Assembly (NCBI GenBank): GCA_030426265.1
Contig: JAUHYP010000002.1
Coordinates: 113,887-177,886 of the forward strand
Length of the DNA: 64,000 nucleotides
DNA from: Gammaproteobacteria bacterium
GTDB lineage: Bacteria; Pseudomonadota; Gammaproteobacteria; Xanthomonadales; SZUA-36
Direction of reading: 5' to 3'
Under the pieces are notes generated by a model that had not been told where the DNA came from, did not search any database, and worked only from the letters and a program-made list of their open reading frames with translations. Each line of letters begins with the position of its first letter. Positions within the stretch are counted from its first letter, which is position 1. Made by a program: the position numbers and the translations under genes. This document shows, in pieces, positions 54,928 through 64,000 of the stretch.

Positions 54928-55761
54928 TCACTCCGGTCCGGGTGCTTCGACGGGTTCCCGGCCGGGCAGATCCAGCACCGGCCAGTGCGAACAATCCAGG
55001 GCCCGGCGGTAGCCGTGCCAGGTGGCGAAAGCCAGCCAGGGAATGACGATGACCAGGCCGAGCAGGGCGGTGGCGACACCCACGGCGGTGAGCATCACGA
55101 TCAGCACCGCCCAGATGGCGGCCGGGACCTTGTTGCGCATCACGGCGTTGATGCTGGAGAGCACGGCCGTCACCACGTCCACGTCCCGGTTGGCGATCAT
55201 CGGCAACGAGAAGGCGCTGGCGGCGAAGCTGAAGCCGCCGAACACCGCGCCCACCGCGCTGCCGATGGCGAGGAAGGAAAGCACTTCGGTCCACTCCGGC
55301 GTCGCCGCCACCGGAAAGAAGATGTGCACCATCGAGCCGGCGCGCGCCCACACCAGGAACACCACCAGCAGGATCAGCCCGAACACCATGGCGTTCTGGA
55401 ACGGCCGTCGCGCCGCCACCACCGAGGCCCGCAGGGAGGGGGATTGCCCGGCGGCGAGCTGGCGCGGGACGGAATACAGCGCAAAGGCCAGCAGGGGCGC
55501 GACGAAGACGAATCCGGTCAGCAGGGAGAGCAGCAGCACCCAGCCGCCACCCAGCCAGGCCCCCCAGGAAAGCAGCGCGCTGACGCCGAAGACGAAGAAT
55601 CCGTACGCCAGGGCGATGCCGGGCACGGCGCGGTAGTCGCGCCAGCCCTGGGCCAGCCAGCGGAAGGGGTCGCCCGGGTGCAGGGTCCGGCAGGGGGCGA
55701 CCAGGGTCTGGCGGTCGGCGGCCAGTCCGGGTTTGCGGCCCGTGGGTTCGGAATCGGTCAT
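54928..55761 (-). CDS. DUF2189 membrane protein
   Basis: A 277-residue integral membrane protein with about six helices, matching DUF2189: [20 protein letters not shown] at the start of the domain and [21 protein letters not shown] in the middle. Function unknown. It is divergent from the cbb3 operon and shares a 267-bp region with symmetric promoter elements, so co-regulation with the oxidase is plausible. Confidence 0.82.
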   Translation of the reverse strand: MTDSEPTGRKPGLAADRQTLVAPCRTLHPGDPFRWLAQGWRDYRAVPGIALAYGFFVFGVSALLSWGAWLGGGWVLLLSLLTGFVFVAPLLAFALYSVPRQLAAGQSPSLRASVVAARRPFQNAMVFGLILLVVFLVWARAGSMVHIFFPVAATPEWTEVLSFLAIGSAVGAVFGGFSFAASAFSLPMIANRDVDVVTAVLSSINAVMRNKVPAAIWAVLIVMLTAVGVATALLGLVIVIPWLAFATWHGYRRALDCSHWPVLDLPGREPVEAPGPE

Positions 55762-55788
55762 GGCGACTCGCGCAGGATCGATGCATTC

Positions 55789-55837
55789 ACTTTAGCGCCG
55801 CGCGGGCGTGGAATCCGGGCAGCGCATCCGCTAAAGT
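55789..55837. promoter_or_regulatory. Dyad-symmetric divergent promoter region, DUF2189 / ccoN
   Basis: ACTTTAGCG (55789-55797) and CGCTAAAGT (55829-55837) are perfect inverted copies 31 bp apart. Each contains TAAAGT in the orientation to serve as -10 for one of the two divergent genes. No FNR box of the TTGATnnnnATCAA form was found in the 267-bp gap. Confidence 0.45.
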
Positions 55838-56028
55838 TGGCATCGAACGGCGGTACGGCGGAAGGTTGCCGAAAAGGCATCAACGACCGGGCAGGGGGCA
55901 TTCGTCGGACGCACCCGCACCCTTCGCCAACACTTCGTCGTTCATTGCACGCCCGGTCACGGAAAGCCAACCCCGCGCCTCGCCCTCGAGGCCGCCGGGT
56001 CAGCCAACGCTTCGACGAGGAAGACGCT

Positions 56029-57465
56029 GTGACCTACAACGACCGGGTAGTGCGCCAGTTCACGGTGGCCACCGTGCTCTGGGGCATCGTCGGCATGCTG
56101 GTGGGCGTGCTGATTGCCGCGCAACTCTGGATTCCCGCGCTCAATTTCGACATCCCCTGGCTGACCTACAGCCGCCTGCGGCCGCTGCACACCAATGCGG
56201 TGATCTTCGCCTTCGGGGGCTGCGCCCTGTTCGCCACGTCGCTGTACGTGGTGCAGCGCACCTGCCATGTGCGACTGATCAGCGACAAGCTGGCGGCCTT
56301 CGTGTTCTGGGGCTGGCAACTGGTGATCGTGTCCGCGGCCGTCACGCTGCCGCTGGGCATCACCCAGAGCAAGGAATACGCGGAACTCGAGTGGCCGATC
56401 GACATCCTGATCGCCGTGGTCTGGGTGGCCTACGCGGTGCTGTTCCTGGGGACGATCGCGAAGCGGCGGGTAAGCCACATCTACGTGGCGAACTGGTTCT
56501 ACGCCGCCTTCATCATCACAATCGCGCTGCTGCACATCGTCAACAACCTGTCGATCCCGGTGTCGCTCTGGAAGTCCTACCCGATCTACACCGGCGCCGT
56601 CGACGGGATGGTGCAGTGGTGGTACGGGCACAACGCCGTCGGATTCTTCCTGACCGCCGGATTCCTCGGGATGATGTACTACTACGTGCCCAAGCAGGCC
56701 GAGCGGCCGGTGTACTCCTACCGCCTGTCCATCGTGCATTTCTGGGCGCTGATTTCGATCTACATGTGGGCCGGCCCCCACCACCTGCAGTACACCTCGT
56801 TGCCCGACTGGCTGCAGAGCCTCGGGATGGTGTTCTCGCTGATCCTGCTGGCGCCGAGCTGGGGCGGCATGATCAATGGGCTGATGACCCTTTCCGGCGC
56901 CTGGCACAAGCTGCGTACCGACCCGATCCTGAAGTTCATGATCGTGGCGCTGAGCTTCTACGGCATGTCGACCTTCGAGGGGCCGATGATGTCGATCAAG
57001 ACGGTCAACGCCCTGAGCCACTACACCGACTGGACCATCGGCCACGTGCACTCCGGCGCACTGGGCTGGGTGGCGATGATGACCATCGGCTCGCTGTACT
57101 GCATGATTCCGCGCCTGGTGGGCAAGAAGGAGATGCACAGCGTTTCGGCCATCGACCTGCATTTCTGGATCTCCACCATCGGGGTGGTGCTGTACATCGC
57201 CTCGATGTGGATCGCCGGCGTGATGCAGGGCCTGATGTGGCGCGCCTTCAACGAGGACGGCACGCTCACCTACACCTTCATCGAGACCATCGCGGCCACC
57301 AAGCCCTACTACGCCATCCGCCTGCTGGGGGGCATCCTGTTCACCGCGGGCATGTTCGTCATGGCCTGGAACTGCTGGCGCACCATGGCCGGTGCGAAAC
57401 CGGTCGAGGTCGAGGCGGCGCCACCGGCGAACTGGGACACCCCGGCCGAGGGGGCGCAGGCATGA
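56029..57465 (+). CDS. ccoN: cbb3-type cytochrome c oxidase subunit I
   Basis: Catalytic subunit of the high-affinity oxidase, with twelve membrane helices, low-spin heme b, and the heme b3-CuB centre. The 478 residues show [19 protein letters not shown] (heme ligand His), [17 protein letters not shown] (CuB His), and the C-terminal [16 protein letters not shown] block. The start is GTG at 56029 with GAGGAAG 5 nt before it; no ATG gives a natural N-terminus. The stop overlaps ccoO. Confidence 0.95.
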   Translation: MTYNDRVVRQFTVATVLWGIVGMLVGVLIAAQLWIPALNFDIPWLTYSRLRPLHTNAVIFAFGGCALFATSLYVVQRTCHVRLISDKLAAFVFWGWQLVIVSAAVTLPLGITQSKEYAELEWPIDILIAVVWVAYAVLFLGTIAKRRVSHIYVANWFYAAFIITIALLHIVNNLSIPVSLWKSYPIYTGAVDGMVQWWYGHNAVGFFLTAGFLGMMYYYVPKQAERPVYSYRLSIVHFWALISIYMWAGPHHLQYTSLPDWLQSLGMVFSLILLAPSWGGMINGLMTLSGAWHKLRTDPILKFMIVALSFYGMSTFEGPMMSIKTVNALSHYTDWTIGHVHSGALGWVAMMTIGSLYCMIPRLVGKKEMHSVSAIDLHFWISTIGVVLYIASMWIAGVMQGLMWRAFNEDGTLTYTFIETIAATKPYYAIRLLGGILFTAGMFVMAWNCWRTMAGAKPVEVEAAPPANWDTPAEGAQA

Positions 57466-58073
57466 GCAAAGCGCACAAGAAGCTCGAGAAGAACATCAAC
57501 CTGATGTCCATCTGGATCGTGGTCGCGGTGAGCATCGCCGGCCTCGTCGAACTGCTGCCGCTGATCGCCCAGGACCGGATCATCGAGCCCGCCGAGGGCA
57601 TCGAGCCCTATCCGGCCCTGCAGCTCGCCGGCCGGGACATCTACGTGCGCGAAGGCTGCTACGTCTGCCACAGCCAGCAGGTGCGGCCCTTCCGTTCCGA
57701 GACCGAGCGCTACGGCCCGTACTCGGTGGCCGGCGAATCGGTGTACGACCGGCCCTTCCAGTGGGGCTCCAAGCGCACGGGGCCGGACCTGCACCGCGTC
57801 GGTGGCCGCTACAGCGACGACTGGCACCGGATCCACCTGATCGATCCGCGTGACGTGGTGCCCGAGTCCAACATGCCGGGCTATCCCTGGCTGATGGAGG
57901 CCACCGTCGACGGCGAGGACATCGCCAACCGCATGCGCTGGCTGCAGAAGGTGGGCGATCCCTATACCGACGAACAGATCGCCTCGGCCGCCGCGGATGT
58001 CGAGGGCAAGACCGAGATGGACGCGCTGATCGCCTACCTGCAGGACCTGGGCACCACGCGGACGGGGCGCTGA
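57462..58073 (+). CDS. ccoO: cbb3-type cytochrome c oxidase subunit II
   Basis: Membrane-anchored monoheme cytochrome c, 203 residues. An N-terminal anchor helix ([18 protein letters not shown]) is followed by the heme motif [21 protein letters not shown] supplies the axial Met. It transfers electrons from CcoP to CcoN. Start overlaps ccoN by 4 bp. Confidence 0.95.
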   Translation: MSKAHKKLEKNINLMSIWIVVAVSIAGLVELLPLIAQDRIIEPAEGIEPYPALQLAGRDIYVREGCYVCHSQQVRPFRSETERYGPYSVAGESVYDRPFQWGSKRTGPDLHRVGGRYSDDWHRIHLIDPRDVVPESNMPGYPWLMEATVDGEDIANRMRWLQKVGDPYTDEQIASAAADVEGKTEMDALIAYLQDLGTTRTGR

Positions 58074-58076
58074 GCC

Positions 58077-58250
58077 ATGGATTCGACCCTGCTGCGCGCG
58101 GCGATCCTGGTCGTCCTGATGATCGGTTTCATCGGTACCTGGATCTGGGCCTGGAGCCGTAAGCGCAAACCCGAGTTCGACCGGGCGGCCCGGATGCCAC
58201 TGGAAGAAGACGCCGTGCGGACGGACCGCCGCGGCGCCGACGAGGACTGA
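58077..58250 (+). CDS. ccoQ: cbb3-type oxidase subunit CcoQ/FixQ
   Basis: A 57-residue single-helix protein: short N-terminus, helix AAILVVLMIGFIGTWIWAW, then the RKRKPEFDRAARMPLEED tail typical of CcoQ. It lies between ccoO and ccoP with 3-bp gaps. CcoQ stabilises the oxidase complex. Confidence 0.9.
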   Translation: MDSTLLRAAILVVLMIGFIGTWIWAWSRKRKPEFDRAARMPLEEDAVRTDRRGADED

Positions 58251-58253
58251 GCC

Positions 58254-59174
58254 ATGCTGAACACCACCTGGAGCGTGATCGCCATCGTGCTGATCGTCGC
58301 CAGCATCCTTGGGTGCTGGTGGCTGCTGCACTGGACCAAGGGCATCTCGGACCGCGACGACGAGGACGACATCCACGACTCCGGCCATGTCTGGGACCAC
58401 GACATCCGTGAACTGAACAACCCGCTGCCGCGCTGGTGGCTGAACCTGTTCAACATCACCATCATCTTCGCGATCGTCTACCTGGCGCTGTACCCGGGGC
58501 TGGGCAACCTGCCAGGCGTGCTGGGCTGGACCCAGGAGAACCGCTACGAGGAAGAACTGGCGGCCGCGGAAGCGGCTACGGCCGGCGTCTATGCCCGGTA
58601 CGCGGACATGGAGCTCGAGCAACTGATCCGCGACCCTGACGCCATGGCCACCGGCCGCCGGCTGTTCGGGCAGAACTGCGCCATGTGCCATGGCTCCGAT
58701 GCCCGTGGCGGGACCGGCTTCCCCAACCTCGTCGACGAGCACTGGCAATGGGGCGAGGGCTACGACGCGGTGCTGACGGCGATCACCGGCGGCCGCCAGG
58801 CGGCCATGCCGCCCTGGGCCCAGGCGCTGGGCGAAGAAGGGGTGCCGCAGGTGGTCGAATACGTTCGCAGCCTGTCGGGCCTGGAGCACGACGCGGCCCT
58901 GGCCGCCGATGGCCAGGGCAAGTACGCCATGTTCTGCGTGGCCTGCCATGGGCCCGAAGGCAAGGGCAACCCGCTGCTCGGCGCGCCGAACCTGGCCGAC
59001 AACGACTGGCTGTACGGCAGCGACCGGGAGGTCATCGTGCAAGGCCTTCAAGAGGGCCGCTACGGCCAGATGCCGGCCTTCGAAGACCAGCTCAGCGAGG
59101 AGCGGCGCAAGCTGCTCGCGGCCTACGTGCTCGGAATGGGCGAGGCGGCGGCGATCCTCGAAGGACGGCAGTAG
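58254..59174 (+). CDS. ccoP: cbb3-type cytochrome c oxidase subunit III
   Basis: Diheme cytochrome c of 306 residues. Two N-terminal helices (IAIVLIVASILGCWWLL and LFNITIIFAIVYLALYP, about 5-28 and 63-82) make this the two-helix form. Two heme motifs follow, NCAMCHGSD and FCVACHGPE, with axial Met residues in AAMPPW and GQMPAF. WDHDIRELNNPLPRWW is the family signature between the helices. Confidence 0.95.
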   Translation: MLNTTWSVIAIVLIVASILGCWWLLHWTKGISDRDDEDDIHDSGHVWDHDIRELNNPLPRWWLNLFNITIIFAIVYLALYPGLGNLPGVLGWTQENRYEEELAAAEAATAGVYARYADMELEQLIRDPDAMATGRRLFGQNCAMCHGSDARGGTGFPNLVDEHWQWGEGYDAVLTAITGGRQAAMPPWAQALGEEGVPQVVEYVRSLSGLEHDAALAADGQGKYAMFCVACHGPEGKGNPLLGAPNLADNDWLYGSDREVIVQGLQEGRYGQMPAFEDQLSEERRKLLAAYVLGMGEAAAILEGRQ

Positions 59175-59258
59175 GGTCCGTCCGCGTTCCCCGAATGGCC
59201 AATGACATGACTGCCCGCACGCGCGCCCCCGGACAGGGGCCGATCCCGGCGCTCGACC

Positions 59259-59633
59259 ATGGGCCGGCCTGATCCGGAAGAAGGCCCGGCTGTTCCGGGC
59301 CGCTGGAACCGCCGGCGCCGCGACTGGGCCGTGTCGCTCTGGGTGGCCTTCCTGGCCGCCTGCGGCGGGACCTTCGTGCTGTTCGCGCTCGTCGACCCGG
59401 AGCGCTTCGGTCAGGCCTGGGTCATGGGCTGGGAGACCGACCTGCGCCTGACCTACGGGCTGGGCTTCTTCTTCCTGTATTTCGTGGCGCTGGCCGCGGC
59501 CTGCCTGACCGCCTGGATGATTCGCACCGGGCCCGGGCCGGGCCATGCGCGGGGGCAGGGGGAACGCCCGCCCCCCGAGGTGCGTGATCCCGGCGAACTC
59601 AATCCCGACCTGCGCGACGAGGAGTGGCGATGA
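59259..59633 (+). CDS. Two-helix membrane protein in the cbb3 operon, unknown
   Basis: A 124-residue protein between ccoP and ccoG. Two hydrophobic helices (VSLWVAFLAACGGTFVLFAL and GLGFFFLYFVALAAACLTAW), a basic N-terminus and a Pro/Glu-rich cytoplasmic tail. Not recognised as a standard Cco protein. The stop overlaps ccoG (ATGA), so it is firmly part of the operon and may help assembly or stability. Confidence 0.7.
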   Translation: MGRPDPEEGPAVPGRWNRRRRDWAVSLWVAFLAACGGTFVLFALVDPERFGQAWVMGWETDLRLTYGLGFFFLYFVALAAACLTAWMIRTGPGPGHARGQGERPPPEVRDPGELNPDLRDEEWR

Positions 59634-61015
59634 CCGCCGCGCCCGCGGAGGGCGAGTCCCTCTACGTCAAGGAACCCAAGGTCTACCCGCGCGAGGTGTC
59701 CGGCCGTTTCGACCGGCTGCGGACCATCGCCGTGTTCGTGCTGCTGGGGCTGTACTACCTCATGCCCTGGGTGAACTGGGGCGGCCGCCAGTCCGTGCTC
59801 TTCGACCTGCCGGCCCGGCGCTTCTACATCCTCGGGCTGGAGTTCTGGCCGCAGGACTTCATCTACCTGGCCCTGCTGCTGATCTGCGCCGGCCTGACGC
59901 TGTTCTTTTTCACCGCGCTGGCCGGCCGGCTGTGGTGCGGCTACGCCTGCCCGCAGACGGTCTGGACCGAGGTGTTCCTGTGGATGGAGCGCCTGGTGGA
60001 AGGCGACCGCAACAAGCAGATGAAGCTGGACAAGGGCCCGTGGACGGCCGAGAAAGTCCGGCGCAAGGCGCTGAAGCAGTTCCTGTGGGTGACTTTCTCG
60101 CTGTGGACCGGCTTCACCTTCGTGGGTTTCTTCACGCCGATCCGGGAACTGGGACAGGACGTGATGGCGCTGTCCCTGGGGGGCTGGGAGCTGTTCTGGG
60201 GCATTTTCTACAGCTTCGCCACCTACGGCAACGCAGGCATCCTGCGCAGCCAGGTGTGCAAGTACATGTGCCCCTACGCGCGCTTCCAGTCCGCGATGTT
60301 CGACCGCGACACACTGATCATTTCCTACGATCCGGCGCGCGGCGAGCCCCGGGGTGGGCGCAGGAAGGGCGTCGACCCCCGCGAGCAGGGCCTGGGCGAC
60401 TGCGTTAACTGCACCCTGTGCGTGCAGGTCTGTCCCACCGGCATCGACATCCGTGACGGGCTGCAGCTCGAATGCATCGCCTGCGCGGCCTGCATCGATG
60501 TCTGTGACCAGGTGATGGACAAGATGGACTACCCACGGGGGCTGATCCGCTACACCACCGAGAACGCCCTGGCGGGCGGGAAGACGCGGGTGTTCCGTCC
60601 GCGCATCCTCATCTACGGCCTGCTGCTGACGGCCATTCTCAGCGGCATCTTCGTGTCGATCTTCGAGCGCACGCCCCTGCGCGTCGAGCTGATCCGCGAC
60701 CGGAACCAGCTCTACCGCGAAGTCGGCGACGGGCAGGTGGAGAACATCTACCGTCTCAAGCTGATCAACCAGGACGACGCGGCCCACCGCTATCGCGTCA
60801 GCATTCCGGAATGGCCGCAGGTCACCATCCGCGTGTTTCCCGAGCCGGTGCTGCAGCCCGGCCAGGTGGGCGAATTCGCCTTTACCCTGAGCGCCCCGGC
60901 GGACCTGGCCTCGGGCACGGTGGCGCTCGAGGTGTTGTTCGAGGCCGAGGACGATCCCGGCATCTCCAGGCTGGCCGATGCGCGGCTGCTGCTGCCGGGC
61001 GGAGGGTCGCCATGA
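59630..61015 (+). CDS. ccoG: Cytochrome oxidase accessory protein CcoG (Cu reductase, RdxA-like)
   Basis: A 461-residue iron-sulfur membrane protein that reduces Cu(II) for delivery to the oxidase. Five helices surround cysteine motifs: LWCGYACPQTVW, MCPYARFQSAMF, and the ferredoxin-like pair CVNCTLCVQVCPTGIDI and CIACAACIDVCD. A C-terminal Ig-like domain faces the periplasm. GAGGAG precedes the ATG at 59630. Confidence 0.95.
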   Translation: MTAAPAEGESLYVKEPKVYPREVSGRFDRLRTIAVFVLLGLYYLMPWVNWGGRQSVLFDLPARRFYILGLEFWPQDFIYLALLLICAGLTLFFFTALAGRLWCGYACPQTVWTEVFLWMERLVEGDRNKQMKLDKGPWTAEKVRRKALKQFLWVTFSLWTGFTFVGFFTPIRELGQDVMALSLGGWELFWGIFYSFATYGNAGILRSQVCKYMCPYARFQSAMFDRDTLIISYDPARGEPRGGRRKGVDPREQGLGDCVNCTLCVQVCPTGIDIRDGLQLECIACAACIDVCDQVMDKMDYPRGLIRYTTENALAGGKTRVFRPRILIYGLLLTAILSGIFVSIFERTPLRVELIRDRNQLYREVGDGQVENIYRLKLINQDDAAHRYRVSIPEWPQVTIRVFPEPVLQPGQVGEFAFTLSAPADLASGTVALEVLFEAEDDPGISRLADARLLLPGGGSP

Positions 61016-61275
61016 GCCGGTCGGTGGCGTCTCCTGCTGTTGGCAAACCCTGGTACCGCGAGCCCTGGCCCTGGTTCATCATCGGGCTGATCGGCGCCGC
61101 CGTCCTGGCGAGCTTCGCCACGCTGTGGATCGCCGTGTCGAACCCGGATCCGCTGGTGGTGGAAGACACCGAGTACGACACGATTCGCGGGGAACTGCGC
61201 GCCCAGGAACACGAGACGGCGAGCGATCCGGGAACGGCCCCCGGCGAGGGCGAGCGCGGCGACGGCGGGGCCTGA
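61012..61275 (+). CDS. ccoH: Shortened CcoH/FixH-like protein
   Basis: An 87-residue protein with the FixH opening (KPWYREPWPWFIIGLIGAAV, a helix, then LWIAVSNPDPLVVEDTEYD). Typical FixH is about 150-170 residues with a periplasmic domain after DYYKEG; here the region after the helix is only some 40 residues and ends in a low-complexity Glu/Gly tail. It may be a minimal FixH. Overlaps ccoG by 4 bp. Confidence 0.72.
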   Translation: MSRSVASPAVGKPWYREPWPWFIIGLIGAAVLASFATLWIAVSNPDPLVVEDTEYDTIRGELRAQEHETASDPGTAPGEGERGDGGA

Positions 61276-61281
61276 CCCGCC

Positions 61282-63861
61282 GTGTCATCATCACTTTCCG
61301 CGCCGGAATCCACACCGGCATCGCCGGCGACCCCAGCTGCGCCGGCGGAGCCCATCTTCGGCGGGGAACCCTGTTTCCATTGCGGCGAACCCTGCCCGGC
61401 GCACCCGCGCATCACCATCGAGCGCGAGGGCCGAATCCTGCCCCTGTGCTGTGAGGGCTGTCGCGCTGTCTCCGGGCTGATCTTCGCCAGCGGCCTGGCG
61501 GGCTACTACCGGTTCCGCGAGGGCGAAGCGCGCCGCGCCGACACCGACCTCGACGCCCTGGAAGCGGCCTGGCGCTCCTGTGACGAGCGCGAGGCGCTGT
61601 GGGGCGCACCGACGGGCGACGACACCTTCGACCTGTTGCTGCAGACCGAGGGCGTGCACTGCGCGGCCTGCGCCTGGCTGATCCGCAGCCGGCTGGAACC
61701 CTTGGACGGCATCGATCGCGTCCAGGTGGACATCGGTTCCGGCTACACCCGCATTGCCTGGAACCCCCGGGTCACGCGCCTGAGCGCCATCGCCCGCGAG
61801 CTGGCCCGCATCGGTTACCGGCCCCACCTGCCGCTGGCCGAGGACGAAGAACGCGGGCGTCTGCGCGAGCGGCGCGAGGCGATGCTGCGGCTCGGCGTCG
61901 CCGGCCTGGGCATGATGCAGGTGATGATGTATGCCGTGGGCCTGTACGCCGGCGAGGCCCTGGGCATCAGCGCCGGCGCCGAGCGGTTTCTGGAGTGGAC
62001 CAGCCTGCTGGTGACCCTGCCCGTGGTTCTGTACTCGGGCCGCCCCTTCTTCACCGGCGCCGTGGCCGGGCTCCGCCATGGTCGCATGGGGATGGACGTG
62101 CCCGTGGCGCTGGCCATCGCCATCGCCTTCGTGGCGAGCTGCGTGAATTTCTTCCGCGGCGAGGGCGCGGTGTACTTCGACAGCGTGGTGATGTTCGTGT
62201 TCTTCCTGTCCGCCGCGCGCACGGTGCAGTTGTTCCAGCGCCATCGTTCCCTGCAGGCGAGCACCGCGCTGGCCCGGCTGCTGCCCGAGTGGGCGCACCG
62301 CATCACGGAGCGCGGCGAGGACACCGTCCTTCTGGCCGAACTGGCGGTCGGCGACCGCCTGCGGGTGCGCCCCGGCGAGGCCTTTCCGGCCGATGGGGTG
62401 ATTCGCGCGGGCAGCACCTGCGTCGACGAGTCGCTGTTGACGGGCGAGTCCCGGTGGCTGGAACGCCATCCTGGTGACGCGGTGGTCGGTGGCAGCCTGA
62501 ACCGCGACCAGTCCGTGGAGATCGAAGTCACGGCCACCGGGCAAGCGACCACGGTGTCCGCCCTGGGACGCCTGCTGTTGCAGGCGCGGGGCCGGGGCAG
62601 TCGGGCGGCGGGACTGGCCGAACGCACGGCCGCCTGGTTCGTGGCGGCGGTGCTCGTCGCGGCCGCCGGGACCGGAATCGCCTGGTGGATGCTGGACCCG
62701 GCCCGCGCCCTGCCCACACTGCTGGCGGTCCTGGTGGTGAGCTGTCCCTGTGCGCTGTCGCTGGCCTTCCCGGCCGCGCTGGCCGCGGCGTCGCGACGCC
62801 TGCTGAACGAAGGCATCCTGTTGTCCCGTCCGGACGCCCTGGAAACCCTGGCGAATGCCGACCTGGCCGTGTTCGACAAGACCGGAACCCTGACTGCGGG
62901 CCAGCCCAGTGTGGACCACGTCGACATCAACCCGGAACACCCGGAATCACAGCGCCTGGGCGAGTCGGGCGCCCTGGCCCTGGGCGCGGCCCTCGAGCGC
63001 CATTCGGCGCATCCCCTGGCCCGCGCCTTTCGCGATGCCGACGGCCCGTTTCAGGCGGAGCAGGTCCATGCCATCCGCCACCGGGGCCTGGAGGGCCAGG
63101 TGGACGGCGGGACCTGGCGGATCGGCTCGGCGGCGTTGGTGCGTGTTGGGGAGGGGGTCGGGGAGGGCGCCGACGAGGCCATCAACGAGTCTGGCGACGA
63201 GTCTGGTGACGAGGCGGGGGCGATCTGGCTGGGGAACGAGCAGGGCTGGCTCGCGCGGTTCACGATTGCGGACCGGCTTCGCGAAGGCTGTGAGGGTCTG
63301 GCGCCGGCGCTTTCGGGGCGCGGCCTGGAATGCCTCATCGCCTCCGGGGATGCCCGCGCACCGGTCCGGCGGGTCGCCGAGCGGCTGGGTATGACGGATT
63401 TCCACGCCGGCCAGTCTCCCGAGGCCAAGATGGCGCTGGTCGCCGAAGGGCAGGCCCGGGGCCGCACCGTGTTGATGGTGGGCGACGGGGTGAACGACGG
63501 GCCCGTGCTGGCGACGGCCGATGTCTCCATGACGGTCCAGGGCGCCACGGAACTGGCCAACAGCGCCGCGGACCTGGTGCTGACCGATGCTTCGCTGGCG
63601 GGGGTCGCCACGGCCATCGACCTGGCGCGCGCGACACGGCGCGTCGTCCGCCAGAACATTGCCTGGGCGGTCGGCTACAACCTGCTGGCCCTGCCGCTGG
63701 CCGCAGGCGGACTGCTCGCCCCATGGATGGCGGCGCTGGGCATGTCGGCCTCCAGCCTGCTGGTCGTGGCGAACTCGGCGCGACTGGCCCGCTGGCGCCG
63801 ACGCCCGAATGAGGGCATGCGGCGGCGACAGGCCAATGAATCAGAGGCCGCCGCGGCGTGA
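61282..63861 (+). CDS. ccoI: Copper-translocating P1B-type ATPase CcoI/FixI
   Basis: An 859-residue copper pump for oxidase assembly. The N-terminus has a Cys-rich zinc-finger-like unit (CFHCGEPCP, CCEGC). An HMA domain with EGVHCAACAWLI comes next. The ion path is VVSCPCALSLA; phosphorylation is at FDKTGTLT; GDGVNDGPVLATADVS is the hinge. The N-domain contains an acidic Ser/Gly repeat (63171-63215) not usual in the family. Start GTG at 61282; the stop overlaps ccoS. Confidence 0.94.
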   Translation: MSSSLSAPESTPASPATPAAPAEPIFGGEPCFHCGEPCPAHPRITIEREGRILPLCCEGCRAVSGLIFASGLAGYYRFREGEARRADTDLDALEAAWRSCDEREALWGAPTGDDTFDLLLQTEGVHCAACAWLIRSRLEPLDGIDRVQVDIGSGYTRIAWNPRVTRLSAIARELARIGYRPHLPLAEDEERGRLRERREAMLRLGVAGLGMMQVMMYAVGLYAGEALGISAGAERFLEWTSLLVTLPVVLYSGRPFFTGAVAGLRHGRMGMDVPVALAIAIAFVASCVNFFRGEGAVYFDSVVMFVFFLSAARTVQLFQRHRSLQASTALARLLPEWAHRITERGEDTVLLAELAVGDRLRVRPGEAFPADGVIRAGSTCVDESLLTGESRWLERHPGDAVVGGSLNRDQSVEIEVTATGQATTVSALGRLLLQARGRGSRAAGLAERTAAWFVAAVLVAAAGTGIAWWMLDPARALPTLLAVLVVSCPCALSLAFPAALAAASRRLLNEGILLSRPDALETLANADLAVFDKTGTLTAGQPSVDHVDINPEHPESQRLGESGALALGAALERHSAHPLARAFRDADGPFQAEQVHAIRHRGLEGQVDGGTWRIGSAALVRVGEGVGEGADEAINESGDESGDEAGAIWLGNEQGWLARFTIADRLREGCEGLAPALSGRGLECLIASGDARAPVRRVAERLGMTDFHAGQSPEAKMALVAEGQARGRTVLMVGDGVNDGPVLATADVSMTVQGATELANSAADLVLTDASLAGVATAIDLARATRRVVRQNIAWAVGYNLLALPLAAGGLLAPWMAALGMSASSLLVVANSARLARWRRRPNEGMRRRQANESEAAAA

Positions 63862-64000
63862 GCATCATCTACGTCATGATCCCCCTGGCGCTCGCCCTGG
63901 TCGGCGTGGCGGTCTGGGCGCTGGTCTGGGCCATCCGCTCCGGGCAGTTCGACGAACTCGAGTCCCATGGCTGGACACCGGTGCTCGACGACGACGAGCG
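63858..64000 (+). CDS. ccoS: cbb3 oxidase maturation protein CcoS, 3' end missing
   Basis: The first 47 codons are present. The GTG start overlaps the ccoI stop. One helix (YVMIPLALALVGVAVWALVW) is followed by AIRSGQFDELESHG, the family signature. CcoS is needed for cofactor insertion into the oxidase. The window ends inside the acidic tail. Confidence 0.9.
   Translation, partial: MSIIYVMIPLALALVGVAVWALVWAIRSGQFDELESHGWTPVLDDDE

Noticed and set aside
55840..55885. An FNR box before ccoN (GTTGCC...CATCAAC).
   Set aside because: The half-sites are too far apart and only partly match TTGAT/ATCAA.

Overview
This is a GC-rich window (roughly two-thirds G+C by eye) with dense, overlapping gene packing. 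The gene content fits an aerobic gammaproteobacterium: monomeric NADP-isocitrate dehydrogenase, EttA, RecQ, PbpG, MtfA, a PilE/FimT/PilVWXY1 minor-pilin cluster, a complete cbb3 oxidase operon (ccoNOQP-G-H-I-S) and a DUF2189 protein. No rRNA, tRNA, CRISPR array, insertion sequence or prophage was seen. The genus cannot be fixed from sequence alone.

Layout. 1-13 kb holds housekeeping and stress genes: the end of a Cys-type glutathione peroxidase, a lipoamide-dehydrogenase-like flavoprotein, PbpG, a DUF4870 membrane protein, a Ycf46-like AAA+ ATPase, lepB-mtfA-icd, a secreted hypothetical protein (minus strand), an OmpA-type lipoprotein, and recQ-arfB. 13-18.7 kb holds an LTA-synthase-like sulfatase, a putative outer-membrane barrel, a methyltransferase, and a GcvA-like LysR regulator flanked by two small, strongly SD-preceded genes, one with a heavily structured 3' region. 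18.9-26 kb is the type IV pilus minor-pilin operon fimT-pilV-pilW-pilX-pilY1-pilE. 26-32.9 kb has a MOSC protein, then a tightly coupled DevB-DevC-DevA exporter. Its ATPase carries a PDE-type GAF domain, and the next overlapping gene is a cyclic-nucleotide-domain patatin phospholipase. 33-35 kb has a TauE/SafE permease, a 66-aa secreted peptide and a cobalamin-binding-like protein.

35.5-49.3 kb is the most unusual region, a candidate undescribed envelope system. One minus-strand series encodes two membrane-anchored vWA proteins with a TolR/MotB-like N-terminus, an FHA protein, an ExbB/MotA-type channel, a membrane protein with a degenerate trypsin-like domain outside and FHA inside, a membrane protein with a degenerate kinase N-lobe inside and a SUMF1 domain outside, and a Gly/Gln/Glu-rich exported protein. 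A TPR protein with a degenerate CHAT domain is transcribed divergently. A MORN-containing lipoprotein and an exported partner converge on the far end. Several enzyme folds here have lost their catalytic residues, which suggests a binding or scaffolding machine powered by ion flow.

49.4-55.8 kb has an M48 lipoprotein protease, a thioesterase, an A+T-rich intergenic island, ettA, a D-2-hydroxyacid dehydrogenase, a ribokinase-like kinase and the DUF2189 protein. 56-64 kb is the cbb3 oxidase structural and assembly operon, running off the window inside ccoS.

Several start codons lie 6-8 nt after a -10-like hexamer, which suggests frequent leaderless or near-leaderless mRNAs. All functional names come from motif recognition without database searches.
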